Positions 40,439 through 49,049 of a DNA stretch of 64,000 bases are shown one piece after another. The stretch comes from Chitinophagaceae bacterium PMP191F (GTDB lineage: Bacteria > Bacteroidota > Bacteroidia > Chitinophagales > Chitinophagaceae): positions 62,001 to 126,000 of the forward strand of contig LGYU01000007.1 in assembly GCA_001302245.1 (NCBI GenBank), given 5' to 3'. Below the pieces are notes generated by a model. The model was not told where the DNA came from and did no database searches. It saw nothing but the letters and a program-made list of their open reading frames with translations. A program made the position numbers and the translations under genes. How positions within the stretch are numbered: the first letter of the stretch is position 1; each line of letters starts with the position of its first letter.

Positions 40439-41299
40439 ATGAAGACCATTAAAGGCAGGTACAAAGCTGTTTATGAGCCCATAGCCGACCTGGTTACGTA
40501 CAGGGCCATGCCAACAGCAATGCTTCCGATGAATCGTCTTGATCCGTTCATCTTTCTGAATCATCACGGACCGCAGGTATATCCGCCACACAATACCGGT
40601 TTGCCCTTTGGTCCGCATCCTCACCGTGGATTTGAAACCGTTACATTTATACTGGAAGGCGACCTGGTACATAAAGACAACAGCAGCGGCTCCAGCGTTA
40701 TCAATGCTGGTGGTGTACAGTGGATGACGGCAGGCAAAGGCATTGTGCATGCTGAAGTTTCTTCTGACGAATTTAAAAAAGAAGGTGGTCCTGTTGAGAT
40801 ACTGCAATTGTGGGTAAACCTTCCGGCAAAACACAAAATGGTACAACCGGGTTATACAGGATTGCAGGCTGCAGACATTCCTGTTGTTAGCAGTAGTGAT
40901 GGCAAGGTAAACATGCACATTGTATCAGGCACCTGGGAAGGTGTAACAGGACCTGTAAAACCGCTCACAGATATTCATCTTGCTTCGATTGATTTTAAGG
41001 AAGGCGGCAAAAAGAATTTTGGTATACCGGCAGATCAGACCGTATTTCTGTATGTAGTACGCGGACATGTACGTGTGAATGGTGAAGATGTAACTGAACA
41101 TTATATTGTTGAATTCAGTCATGATGGAAATATTATAGAGCTGAAGGCATTGAGCAACTCATTGATCCTGTTTGGATATGCCACGCCATTCCATGAACCA
41201 TTTGTAGCCTATGGACCTTTCGTGATGAATACCCATGATGAAATTCAGCAGGCTTACAAAGATTATCACGAAGGAAAATTTGGCAACGGGCATTTATAG
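40439..41299 (+). CDS. Pirin family protein
   Basis: A 286-residue bicupin. The pirin N-domain signature is complete: GLPFGPHPHRGFETVTFILEG carries the metal-binding His residues, followed by DNSSGSSVINAGGVQWMTAG and KGIVHAEVSSDE with the last ligands. The C-terminal cupin (residues 175-270) is less conserved. Bacterial pirins bind iron and include quercetinases and redox-linked regulators; the activity here is unknown. Confidence 0.93.
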   Translation: MKTIKGRYKAVYEPIADLVTYRAMPTAMLPMNRLDPFIFLNHHGPQVYPPHNTGLPFGPHPHRGFETVTFILEGDLVHKDNSSGSSVINAGGVQWMTAGKGIVHAEVSSDEFKKEGGPVEILQLWVNLPAKHKMVQPGYTGLQAADIPVVSSSDGKVNMHIVSGTWEGVTGPVKPLTDIHLASIDFKEGGKKNFGIPADQTVFLYVVRGHVRVNGEDVTEHYIVEFSHDGNIIELKALSNSLILFGYATPFHEPFVAYGPFVMNTHDEIQQAYKDYHEGKFGNGHL

Positions 41300-41629
41300 C
41301 TTTCTTTCCCGGTTGGTATTTCATCAGCCAAGGTCAGTAGTGATGAGAGGTTTATCCCGTATCAATGTCGTTAAAATAAGCCAGGCCACATGTGGCCGCC
41401 TGTTAATAGGTGTACGCATGTTGATGTTTCCTGGCTCCGTCAGGAGCCTCCTGTGCCTTTCAGGATGCTCCTGGCGAAACTGAATGCCGTTTCAAATTTG
41501 TTTTACCATAGGGATAGCTTCTCCGGAGCTTATTTAACGACATTGAATCCGGTATCCTGATTTTTTTCGCCCCGCCTGTGATTTTCTTTCCCCTGCCGCG
41601 AATCATATAGAAAGACTATTTTTCACCAG
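41300..41629. other. Intergenic region between pirin and the ECF sigma gene
   Basis: This 330-bp stretch holds the MITE-like element listed separately and no gene. Downstream of the element there are two T/C-rich runs and a TATTTTTC sequence close to the sigma factor start, which is too near the ATG to be a normal promoter. Confidence 0.5.
41357..41552. mobile_element. MITE-like element with terminal inverted repeats
   Basis: CAATGTCGTTAAAATAAGC at 41363-41381 is mirrored by GCTTATTTAACGACATTG at 41528-41545 (one A fewer). With flanking CCGTAT/CCGGATT the inverted ends extend to about 25 bp. The sequence TATCC flanks both sides (41353-41357 and 41553-41557), as expected for a 4-5 bp target-site duplication. 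The 195-bp interior has no coding frame but holds a perfect palindrome GGCCACATGTGGCC (41384-41397) and GGAGC/CAGGA-rich hairpins. No transposase is encoded. Confidence 0.55.
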
Positions 41630-42130
41630 ATGAACCCCTCGCCGGATAAAGAAGCTTTTCTGCAACTGATACAGGAAAACAAAGCGATCCTGTTCAAGAT
41701 CAGCAACTCCTATTGTCATAATACCCAGGACCGGGAAGACCTGATACAGGAGATCATTTTCCAGCTATGGAAATCGGGCAACAGTTTTCAGGCAGAATGC
41801 AGGTTCTCTACCTGGATGTACCGTATTGCCCTGAATGTAGCGATCTCTTTTTACCGTAAAAAAAGCAGGACCACGCCTACCATTTCATTAACAGAGCATG
41901 TAATGGAACTGGAAGATGCTGCATCCGGCAGTGATATTACTGAAGAAGATATACGCTTGTTGCAACAGTTCATACATGAGCTGCCGGAGCTGGACCGTGC
42001 ATTGATGCTGTTGTACCTGGAAGAAAAAAGCTATAGTGAAATAGCAGATATATTAGGTATTACAGAAACCAATGTGGCTACAAAGATCAGCCGTATCAAA
42101 ACTCGTTTAAAACAACGTTTTCTATTATAA
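41630..42130 (+). CDS. ECF-type RNA polymerase sigma factor
   Basis: A 166-residue sigma-70 family protein with only regions 2 and 4. Region 2 is seen as DREDLIQEIIFQLWKSGNSF and STWMYRIALNVAISFYRKK; region 4 as LPELDRALMLLYLEEKSYSEIADILGITETNVATKISRIK, which includes the HTH. It starts an apparent two-gene unit, 10 bp before a membrane protein that is the best candidate for its regulator. The target promoters are unknown. Confidence 0.95.
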   Translation: MNPSPDKEAFLQLIQENKAILFKISNSYCHNTQDREDLIQEIIFQLWKSGNSFQAECRFSTWMYRIALNVAISFYRKKSRTTPTISLTEHVMELEDAASGSDITEEDIRLLQQFIHELPELDRALMLLYLEEKSYSEIADILGITETNVATKISRIKTRLKQRFLL

Positions 42131-42140
42131 ATCAGTAACA

Positions 42141-42815
42141 ATGGAACCAATTGAATCAATAAAAATACAGCATCTGTGGCAGTTATATAATGCCAGGCTG
42201 GAAAGATCATTACACCTGAATATGCGTTTGCTGGAAACAATAGAGGGTGATAAAGTGAAGGCTTCCTTTGCCGCTGTGGTACGATATAAAATATTTGCAG
42301 TAGTGCTGGGAGTATGCTGGAATATTTTCCTGGGCAATTTGTTGTACGTGTATCATACCGAACCATTCTTTGTTGTGTCTGTAGTACTGATCATGCTGTT
42401 CGGAATAGTAGCCATAACATCTTACATCTACCAGATCATATTGATACGCAAACTGGACCTCAGTGATCCTGTGATCGAAACACAGCGAAAACTGGCTACA
42501 TTACAGGCTTCCATTATCCGCACCTTACGCGTACAGTTTTTACAGGCACCATTGTATTGTGTTTTCTTTATTACAGTACGCATGATAAAAAATGCCGGTC
42601 CGCTTTTCTGGACAATTGAGATCATTGTTACCGGTATATTTGTATGGTTCAGCATCTGGCTGTTCAGAAATGTTTCAACACTCAATAAAGACAAACGCTG
42701 GGTGAAAACATTGATAAAAGGAGAAGGTGGCGCTTCTATTGCGAAAGCAGTACAGTTTATCAGGGAAATAGATGTATTCAAAAATGAATGGAGCGAAGAG
42801 GATATGAAGTATTAA
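42141..42815 (+). CDS. Membrane protein co-transcribed with the ECF sigma factor (candidate anti-sigma factor)
   Basis: A 224-residue protein with four hydrophobic segments: YKIFAVVLGVCWNIFLGNLL, FFVVSVVLIMLFGIVAITSY, APLYCVFFITV and FWTIEIIVTGIFVWFSIWL. An N-terminal helix of about 50 residues and a C-terminal helix (residues 185-224) would face the cytoplasm. I recognise no named domain. Its start is 10 bp after the sigma gene, so a role as an anti-sigma or sensory partner is likely but inferred only from position and topology. Confidence 0.8.
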   Translation: MEPIESIKIQHLWQLYNARLERSLHLNMRLLETIEGDKVKASFAAVVRYKIFAVVLGVCWNIFLGNLLYVYHTEPFFVVSVVLIMLFGIVAITSYIYQIILIRKLDLSDPVIETQRKLATLQASIIRTLRVQFLQAPLYCVFFITVRMIKNAGPLFWTIEIIVTGIFVWFSIWLFRNVSTLNKDKRWVKTLIKGEGGASIAKAVQFIREIDVFKNEWSEEDMKY

Positions 42816-42852
42816 AAATAATAAGGATGACATCTTTTAAAGATGTCATCCT
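42816..42852. terminator. Bidirectional terminator between convergent genes
   Basis: Perfect 14-bp stem AGGATGACATCTTT (42824-42837) and AAAGATGTCATCCT (42839-42852). On the minus strand it runs into a T/A-rich tract and ends the GH92 transcript; on the + strand it follows the membrane protein gene directly. Confidence 0.78.
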
Positions 42853-42877
42853 CACCTAATCACTTAAAACCTACAAC

Positions 42878-45172
42878 TTACTTGGGTCTTTTCCCGCTCA
42901 TATAAAACGTCAGCTTACCGCCGCTCATGATCTCCTGGTGCGTGATGTAAGTACGGTTTAATGGTTGTCCGTTCAGCAATACTTTTTGCACAAATACATT
43001 GGTGGTACTTTGATTCACTGCTTCTATTTCAAATGTTTTTCCATTTTCCAGTTGCAGCACTGCTCCATCCACAGCAGGACTTCCCAGTGAATACTGATCT
43101 GAGCCTGGCGCTACAGGATAAAAGCCCAGCGTAGTAAATATATACCAGGCACTCATTTGTCCGCAATCATCATTGCCTCCCAATCCATCCGGCCGCGCAG
43201 CATACATTTTTTTCAGGATCATTCTTACCCTTTCCTGTGTTTTCCAGGATTGGTCGGTCCAGTTGTACAGGTATGCCACATGGTGCGAAGGTTCATTGCC
43301 ATGCACATAGTTGCCGATGATGCCATCGCGGGTAATGTCTTCTGTTTCAGCAAAGAATTTATCGGGCAATTCCATCGTGAACAAAGAATCCAAGTGTTGT
43401 ACAAAACGTTTTTTGCCTCCCATCATGTTGATCATGGTAACAGGATCATGTGGTACAAACAGGCTGAAGTTCCAAGCATTGCCTTCAATAAAGCCCTGGT
43501 TATGGGTGCTGAGCAGATCAAAATCTTTGCGGAAAGTGCCATCCGCCAGTTTAGGACGCATATAGCCAATGGAAGGATCAAATACGTTCTTGTAATTTTC
43601 AGAACGTTTAATGTATTCATTGTACACATCAGTTCTGCCCAGTTTTTTAGCTGCCTGTGCTATACACCAGTCGTCGTATGCATATTCAAGTGTGGTAGAT
43701 ACAGAAGAACCATTTTTTTCTGCAGGTACATAACCCATGTCTATATAATAACCTAAGCCGTCAAAATTCCGGTGACGTGATGTTTCAATACAGGCGTCAA
43801 GTGCTTTGTTGGCATCAAACGGTGCATTGCCTTTAATGATGGCGTCTGCTATTACCGATACACTATGGTAACCAGACATACACCAGTTCTCATTAGCATA
43901 GTGCGACCATACTGGCAACATATGCTGCGCGCTCTGATCGTAATGCGCCAGCATTGACCGTATCATATCTGCATTGCGTGCAGGTTGTACCAGGTTAAAG
44001 AAAGGATGCAATGCCCGATAGGTATCCCACAATGAAAAAATGGTGTAATTAGTAAAGCCGTTTGCTACATGTATATTCTGATCAAGACCGCGATAAGCAC
44101 CATCTACATCCTGGTAAGTGACAGGATTGATGAATGCGTGGTACATAGAAGTATAAAAGCTCTGTTTATCTTCTATGCTGCCGGTGCGGATGGCGATGCG
44201 TGATAATTCTTTCTGCCAGGCATTTTGTGCATCCTGTTTTACTTTTTCAAAATCCCAGCCCGGCGTTTCTGTACGCAGGTTCTGCAATGCCCCGGCAGTA
44301 CTAACCGGCGACAATGCAAACTTGACCATGATCTTTTCTCCGGCAGTGGTTTTGAAATCAAAAAAGGCACGCAGTTGTTTACCGGCCATTTCGGGGAAAT
44401 TATTGTTCTGGTCAAACTTGCCCCAGAAACCGCGATACACCTGGCGTTTACTGAAATTGCGGTTGCCGTAACGGTAAAATGGTTTGGAAAAGCTCATGGC
44501 AAAATACACCGTGCGTGTTCTACCCCATCCGTTGGTCTGGCGATAACCGGTTACCAGTGTATCGTTCTCCACACGTACAAACGTCCATACGTTTTTGTCG
44601 TCATAATTATAGATACCTGCCATCAGGTCCAGAATAATGTGTGCATGATCGCTCTGCGGAAAAGTATACTGGTGAAAACCAACGCGGGTAGTGGCGGTAA
44701 GTTCTGCCGTAATATCATATTTATCCAGCTTCACTTTATAGTAACCAGCCTCAGCTACTTCATTGTTGTGTGAAAAACCAGAGCGGAAACCGCTGGCGGG
44801 ATCACTGGCTATACCAGGATTGAGCTTTAGTTCACCCACAGAAGGCATTACCAGAAAATCACCCAGGTCTGAATGACCGGTGCCGCTGAAATGAGTATGA
44901 CTGAAGCCAACAATGGTCTTATCGTCGTACTGGTATCCTGCGCAGTATTTATATACATCAGGGTTGTATTTGCCATTCATTTCATAAGGAATGGTGTCTG
45001 TATCAGGACTCAACTGCACCATACCAAAAGGAACAGTGGCGCCGGGATAGGTATGTCCCATGCGCTGGGTGCCGATAATGGGTTTTACATACTGCACCAG
45101 GTTACCCGGCTGTTGTGCAATTGTTTGTTTTACAACAAACAATAATATCAAACAAAGCTGTTTTTTCATCAT
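42878..45172 (-). CDS. GH92 family glycoside hydrolase (putative alpha-mannosidase)
   Basis: A 764-residue secreted enzyme (signal LCLILLFVVKQTIAQ). GH92 hallmarks are visible in order: YVKPIIGTQRMGHTYPGATV, FSHTHFSGTGHSDLGDF, FSLWDTYRALHPF, EGNAWNFSLFVPHD and LGGNDDCGQMSAWYIF with the catalytic Asp/Glu region. GH92 enzymes are calcium-dependent exo-alpha-mannosidases acting on N-glycan or yeast mannan. It stands alone here, without a SusCD pair next to it. Length matches the family. Confidence 0.96.
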   Translation of the reverse strand: MMKKQLCLILLFVVKQTIAQQPGNLVQYVKPIIGTQRMGHTYPGATVPFGMVQLSPDTDTIPYEMNGKYNPDVYKYCAGYQYDDKTIVGFSHTHFSGTGHSDLGDFLVMPSVGELKLNPGIASDPASGFRSGFSHNNEVAEAGYYKVKLDKYDITAELTATTRVGFHQYTFPQSDHAHIILDLMAGIYNYDDKNVWTFVRVENDTLVTGYRQTNGWGRTRTVYFAMSFSKPFYRYGNRNFSKRQVYRGFWGKFDQNNNFPEMAGKQLRAFFDFKTTAGEKIMVKFALSPVSTAGALQNLRTETPGWDFEKVKQDAQNAWQKELSRIAIRTGSIEDKQSFYTSMYHAFINPVTYQDVDGAYRGLDQNIHVANGFTNYTIFSLWDTYRALHPFFNLVQPARNADMIRSMLAHYDQSAQHMLPVWSHYANENWCMSGYHSVSVIADAIIKGNAPFDANKALDACIETSRHRNFDGLGYYIDMGYVPAEKNGSSVSTTLEYAYDDWCIAQAAKKLGRTDVYNEYIKRSENYKNVFDPSIGYMRPKLADGTFRKDFDLLSTHNQGFIEGNAWNFSLFVPHDPVTMINMMGGKKRFVQHLDSLFTMELPDKFFAETEDITRDGIIGNYVHGNEPSHHVAYLYNWTDQSWKTQERVRMILKKMYAARPDGLGGNDDCGQMSAWYIFTTLGFYPVAPGSDQYSLGSPAVDGAVLQLENGKTFEIEAVNQSTTNVFVQKVLLNGQPLNRTYITHQEIMSGGKLTFYMSGKRPK

Positions 45173-45754
45173 AAATGCAATAAAAAGAAAAGTAATACGA
45201 CGAAGATAAAACGTTTTAGCAAAATGTAATAGCCAAAAAGAGAGCGATTAAAAAGCGGTTAACAAAAGACAATAAGCAGGTAAGATAATGACGGTCGGTT
45301 GGGTGCAGGATTATAATTTTGTGCCCGGTATTAATCATTTAATAATACATTTTCAACGTGTTGTGCGGGCGTGATGGTATTTTTGCCTGCCGGGCTGTAA
45401 CAAACAAGTAGTATTTTTGTGCCGGCTATAGAACTTTAAAACCTTACACTATGATTTTCAATGTACTTCAGGCAGTGGTCAAAAAGAAAAAAGCCTCCTG
45501 TAGAAACAGTAGGCCTCTAACGATTGCTTGCCATATGAAAAAAGTTCGAAGTAGTTTTTGTGCTGGGTATTACAGCTTACCGCTTTTTGAGTGTTAACTT
45601 TTGACTTTCGCCGTTGTTATTCTCAATTGCTATACAAATATAATATGAGATTTCAGGCGTTTCTAATCAACTTTTGCGGCATTTAATTATGCCAAACACC
45701 CGATTGCGGCCGTAAAACCCTTTGTAGTATTGAATTTCATGATTTTTTTTCATT
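45173..45754. other. Intergenic region with several TAnnTTTG boxes and a small-RNA candidate
   Basis: About 580 bp between divergent genes. + strand matches to TAnnTTTG occur at 45314-45321, 45378-45385 and 45412-45419 but without good -33 partners. Its right part contains a minus-strand promoter box and terminator that frame a possible small RNA (listed separately). TAGTATTG at 45725-45732 with TTG at 45704-45706 may drive the 521-residue gene. Confidence 0.45.
45481..45628 (-). ncRNA. Candidate small RNA (unassigned family)
   Basis: On the minus strand an exact -7 box TATATTTG (45635-45642) is followed about 120 bp later by a strong intrinsic terminator: GCCTACTGT and ACAGGAGGC arms (45514-45506 and 45501-45493, one mismatch), loop TTCT, then T6CT5. 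No gene on this strand ends here, so the terminator needs another transcript. The transcript would be about 145 nt, with a second small hairpin GCTG/CAGC. The -33 element is poor. I cannot assign a known RNA family. Confidence 0.35.
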
Positions 45755-47320
45755 ATGTCCAACCGTATTTCAGACACATTATTTCAACTTATACAATCTC
45801 TCGAGAAATCAGAGAAAAGGCATTTTAAGCTTTATATCAAACGTAGTTCAGCTAAAGAAGACCTTAAAATTATCCAGTTGTTCGATGCACTGGATAAACT
45901 GAAGGAGTATGACGAAAAGCAATTGCTGAAAAAACTGCCGGGTATTGAAAAACCGCAGTTATCCAATCTTAAAACACACCTGTATAAAGAGGTGCTGGCC
46001 AGCCTGCGTTTGTTAAAAAGTGCAGACAGTATTGACCTGCAGTTGAATGAGCAGTTTGACTATGCCCACATCCTGTATAAGAAAGGGTTATTTATGCAGA
46101 GCATGAAGATCCTGGAGCGGGCCAAAGAAACAGCCAAGGCCAATCAGAAGTTCAACTTCCTCACGATGGTCATTGCGCTGGAAAAGCGTATTGAAACCCT
46201 GCATATTACCGGCAATATGCAGAACAAGGCAGAACAGATATCCAATGAAGCGATAGAGATCAGTACACGTATTTATATGACAGCCCGCCTGTCGAACCTG
46301 GCCATGCAACTGTATAGCTGGTTTATCAGGCATGGACATGCGCGTAATGAGAAAGATGAGCTGGAAGTAAAAAAATACCTGGAAGAAAATCTTCCGGATA
46401 AAGCTTTTGAACAAACCGGTTTTTATGAAAGACTTTACCTGTACCAGAGCTATTGCTGGTTTGCATTTACCTGCCAGGACTTTTTGAAATATTACCGTTA
46501 TGCGCAGAAATGGGTTGACCTTTTTGATGAGCAGCCTATTATGCGTCGTGTGGAAACCGGTCATTATATCAAGGGGTTGCATAGTTTGCTGAATGCCCAT
46601 TTTGATTTACGCAACTATGCAAAGTTTGATATTGACCTGAAACGTTTTGAAGATTTTGCCGCCACCGCTCGTGTACAGGACCATGACAACTTCCGTACAC
46701 AGGCGTTTATCTATATTTCCAGTGCCAAGATCAATCATCACTTTATACTGGGTACTTTTAAAGAAGGACTTTCACTGGTACCTGAAATAGAAGAGAAGCT
46801 GAATGAATATGCCATGTTCATTGACAGGCATCGCATCATGGTGGTAAATTATAAAATAGCCACTTTGTATTTTGGCAGCGAAGATTACGAAACCTGTATT
46901 GATTACCTGCATCGTATTATACACGATAGTACAGAATTGCGTATTGACCTGCAGTGCTATGCCCGACTGGTGCACCTGCTGGCACATTACGAGTTGGGTA
47001 ATTTTGACCTGATGGAATCACTGACCAAATCGGTATACCGTTTTATGGCCAAAATGGAAAACCTGACCGTGGTAGAAGAAGAAATATTTAAATTTTTGCG
47101 CAACTCATTCCATGTATCACGTCATAGTGTAAAAGCAGAGCTGGAAAAGTTTTTGCAGAAGACCAAAAAGCTGGAGAAAAATCGTTTTGAAACGCGTGCA
47201 TTTGCCTACCTGGATATTATTTCATGGGTGGAAAGCAAAGTGTACAATAAACCGATGAGTGCTATTATTCACCAAAAATACCTGGAAAGCAAAAAACGTC
47301 ATTACGCAAAAAAAGAGTAA
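45755..47320 (+). CDS. Large helical-repeat hypothetical protein
   Basis: A 521-residue protein with no signal peptide and no membrane segment. It is almost wholly alpha-helical in appearance, with TPR-like stretches (LYKKGLFMQSMKILERAKETAK, YETCIDYLHRIIHDS) and Lys/Glu-rich helices. The N-terminus SNRISDTLFQLIQSLEKSEKRHF resembles a protein I recall as conserved and uncharacterised in Chitinophagaceae. No catalytic motif is visible. A scaffold or regulatory role is possible but unproven. Confidence 0.85.
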   Translation: MSNRISDTLFQLIQSLEKSEKRHFKLYIKRSSAKEDLKIIQLFDALDKLKEYDEKQLLKKLPGIEKPQLSNLKTHLYKEVLASLRLLKSADSIDLQLNEQFDYAHILYKKGLFMQSMKILERAKETAKANQKFNFLTMVIALEKRIETLHITGNMQNKAEQISNEAIEISTRIYMTARLSNLAMQLYSWFIRHGHARNEKDELEVKKYLEENLPDKAFEQTGFYERLYLYQSYCWFAFTCQDFLKYYRYAQKWVDLFDEQPIMRRVETGHYIKGLHSLLNAHFDLRNYAKFDIDLKRFEDFAATARVQDHDNFRTQAFIYISSAKINHHFILGTFKEGLSLVPEIEEKLNEYAMFIDRHRIMVVNYKIATLYFGSEDYETCIDYLHRIIHDSTELRIDLQCYARLVHLLAHYELGNFDLMESLTKSVYRFMAKMENLTVVEEEIFKFLRNSFHVSRHSVKAELEKFLQKTKKLEKNRFETRAFAYLDIISWVESKVYNKPMSAIIHQKYLESKKRHYAKKE

Positions 47321-47582
47321 TGACCATCCCGGTTAACGTTGAGTAAAACCTACAGCATAAACAGCAGCTACAGGAGTTAATTTCCAACTACATTGTTAAA
47401 ATGCAGCAACACATGTAGCGGTTGTTGTAATACAGTAATTTACTGTTTCTTCATGTCATTTTAATATTTGCCCTGTTCATATTGCTGTATTTTGCACATT
47501 CCATTGATGCATGCCAGCTGGTAAAGCTGTTGCAGGAAGTGGTGTATTTTTTGTATCCCCATACTAAACATAATTGTCACCT

Positions 47583-48686
47583 ATGTGGAATCAACTGGAA
47601 GATTTTTTTACCAAATTACCTGCACCCGCCTGGAACCTGTTGTTGCTTGGACTGGCAGTATTGAGCGGTTTTATATTCAAATGGATATTGAAGTGGTTGC
47701 TGGGTTTGTATGCAAAAAAGCAGGAAACTGATTTTTCGCTGTTCCGTTCTATTATTACACGTATAGGTCAGGCAGCCAATTATTTTTTACCATTACTGGT
47801 TATCAACTGGATGCTTCCTTTAATGGAGCTGAAACCCAGAACCAGCTATTTTGTTGATAAAACCACCGGCATTCTGCTTATTATATCATTTGCAGCCGTA
47901 TTGATCGGTCTTATTAAAGTGGGGCAGGATTTTGTTACGCACAAATACGATATATCTGTACAGGACAACCTGCGTGTACGGAAAGTAAGAACGCAGTTGT
48001 TATTCATACGCAATATTGCTATCACCATTGTAGTGGTACTGGCTTTCTGCGCTATACTGCTAAGTTTTGATAGTCTGCGCCGCCTGGGCAGCGGTTTACT
48101 GGCAGGTGTTGGTGTGGGCGGTATCATTATAGGTTTTGCTGCACAACGCTCATTGAGCAACCTGCTGGCCGGTTTTCAGATCGCTTTTACACAACCTATA
48201 CGCATAGACGATGCTGTTCTGGTGGAAGGCGAATGGGGCAGGGTGGAAGAAATTACGCTCACCTATGTGGTGGTAAGAATATGGGATCAGCGCAGGCTGA
48301 TTTTACCCATCAATTACTTTATCGAAAAACCTTTTCAGAACTGGACACGTACCGGTGCCGAAATTATCGGTACTGTATTCCTGTATCTGGATTATACCAT
48401 ACCGCTGGAAGCAGTACGGAAAGAGTTTGACCGCCTGCTTACTACTACAGAGTTGTGGAATAAAAAAGTAAGTGTGGTACAGGTTACCAATGCCAGTGAA
48501 CGCACACTGGAGGTTCGTTTCCTGGTAAGCGCCTGGGATTCCGGGAAAGCTTTTGACCTGCGTTGTTACCTGCGCGAGAACCTGGTAACATTTATTCAGA
48601 AAAATTATCCGCAATGTTTGCCGCAGACAAGAGTGATGCTGGATGCAGATAAACTATCGGCTGCTGCTTCAATACCTGCTATATAA
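47583..48686 (+). CDS. MscS-family mechanosensitive ion channel
   Basis: A 367-residue small-conductance channel. Three or four membrane helices come first (NLLLLGLAVLSGFIFKWIL, TGILLIISFAAVLIGLI, NIAITIVVVLAFCAILL). The pore helix TM3 reads LLAGVGVGGIIIGFAAQRSL, followed by the beta domain AFTQPIRIDDAVLVEGEWGR and the signature VVVRIWDQRRLILPINYFIE. It protects cells during osmotic downshift. The ATG at 47583 is preferred over a TTG three codons upstream. Confidence 0.95.
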   Translation: MWNQLEDFFTKLPAPAWNLLLLGLAVLSGFIFKWILKWLLGLYAKKQETDFSLFRSIITRIGQAANYFLPLLVINWMLPLMELKPRTSYFVDKTTGILLIISFAAVLIGLIKVGQDFVTHKYDISVQDNLRVRKVRTQLLFIRNIAITIVVVLAFCAILLSFDSLRRLGSGLLAGVGVGGIIIGFAAQRSLSNLLAGFQIAFTQPIRIDDAVLVEGEWGRVEEITLTYVVVRIWDQRRLILPINYFIEKPFQNWTRTGAEIIGTVFLYLDYTIPLEAVRKEFDRLLTTTELWNKKVSVVQVTNASERTLEVRFLVSAWDSGKAFDLRCYLRENLVTFIQKNYPQCLPQTRVMLDADKLSAAASIPAI

Positions 48687-49049
48687 ATTGGCCTGCACCA
48701 GAATTGGCGAAGCTTGCTGATGTGTTACATGACGCCGGGAAGAGCCCGCTTGCATGTAAGAATGATCTAATGACCACTGCTTCAACATGCTTTGATGAAG
48801 TATGCTGGCAAAGCATACGTTTTACATACAGGCTTTCTCTAATATCAAAACTTGATAAGCGGCCCGGCGCGGTACTGAAAATTCGGTAGATTGCTATTGC
48901 TAACCGGGGATATCGCTCACCCAATAATCAATGATGTATAGATGCCATGAAGTGAAAGCGCAAGGATGTTTGTGCCGTAACTGTATTTATACACGCTTAT
49001 TTGCAACGTATTCCCGGCATTCTTCACCAACCGTAAGGAGGAAACTATC
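48687..49049. other. Intergenic region with terminator and a Shine-Dalgarno site
   Basis: A 363-bp stretch. A perfect 7-bp hairpin GTATGCT/AGCATAC (48800-48818) followed by GTTTT is a plausible terminator for the MscS gene. A further arm pair TACATG/CATGTA encloses a GC-rich segment (48728-48761). AAGGAGG at 49035-49041 is a strong ribosome-binding site eight bases before the TTG start of tldD, rare in this phylum. A 61-codon frame at 48704 is not supported. Confidence 0.55.

Noticed and set aside
45451-45597. 48-codon ATG frame on the + strand
   Set aside because: Lys/Cys-rich sequence with no recognised feature, overlapping the terminator of the small-RNA candidate.
48704-48889. 61-codon frame after the MscS gene
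   Set aside because: Needs a TTG start without a ribosome site, and spans the terminator hairpin at 48800.
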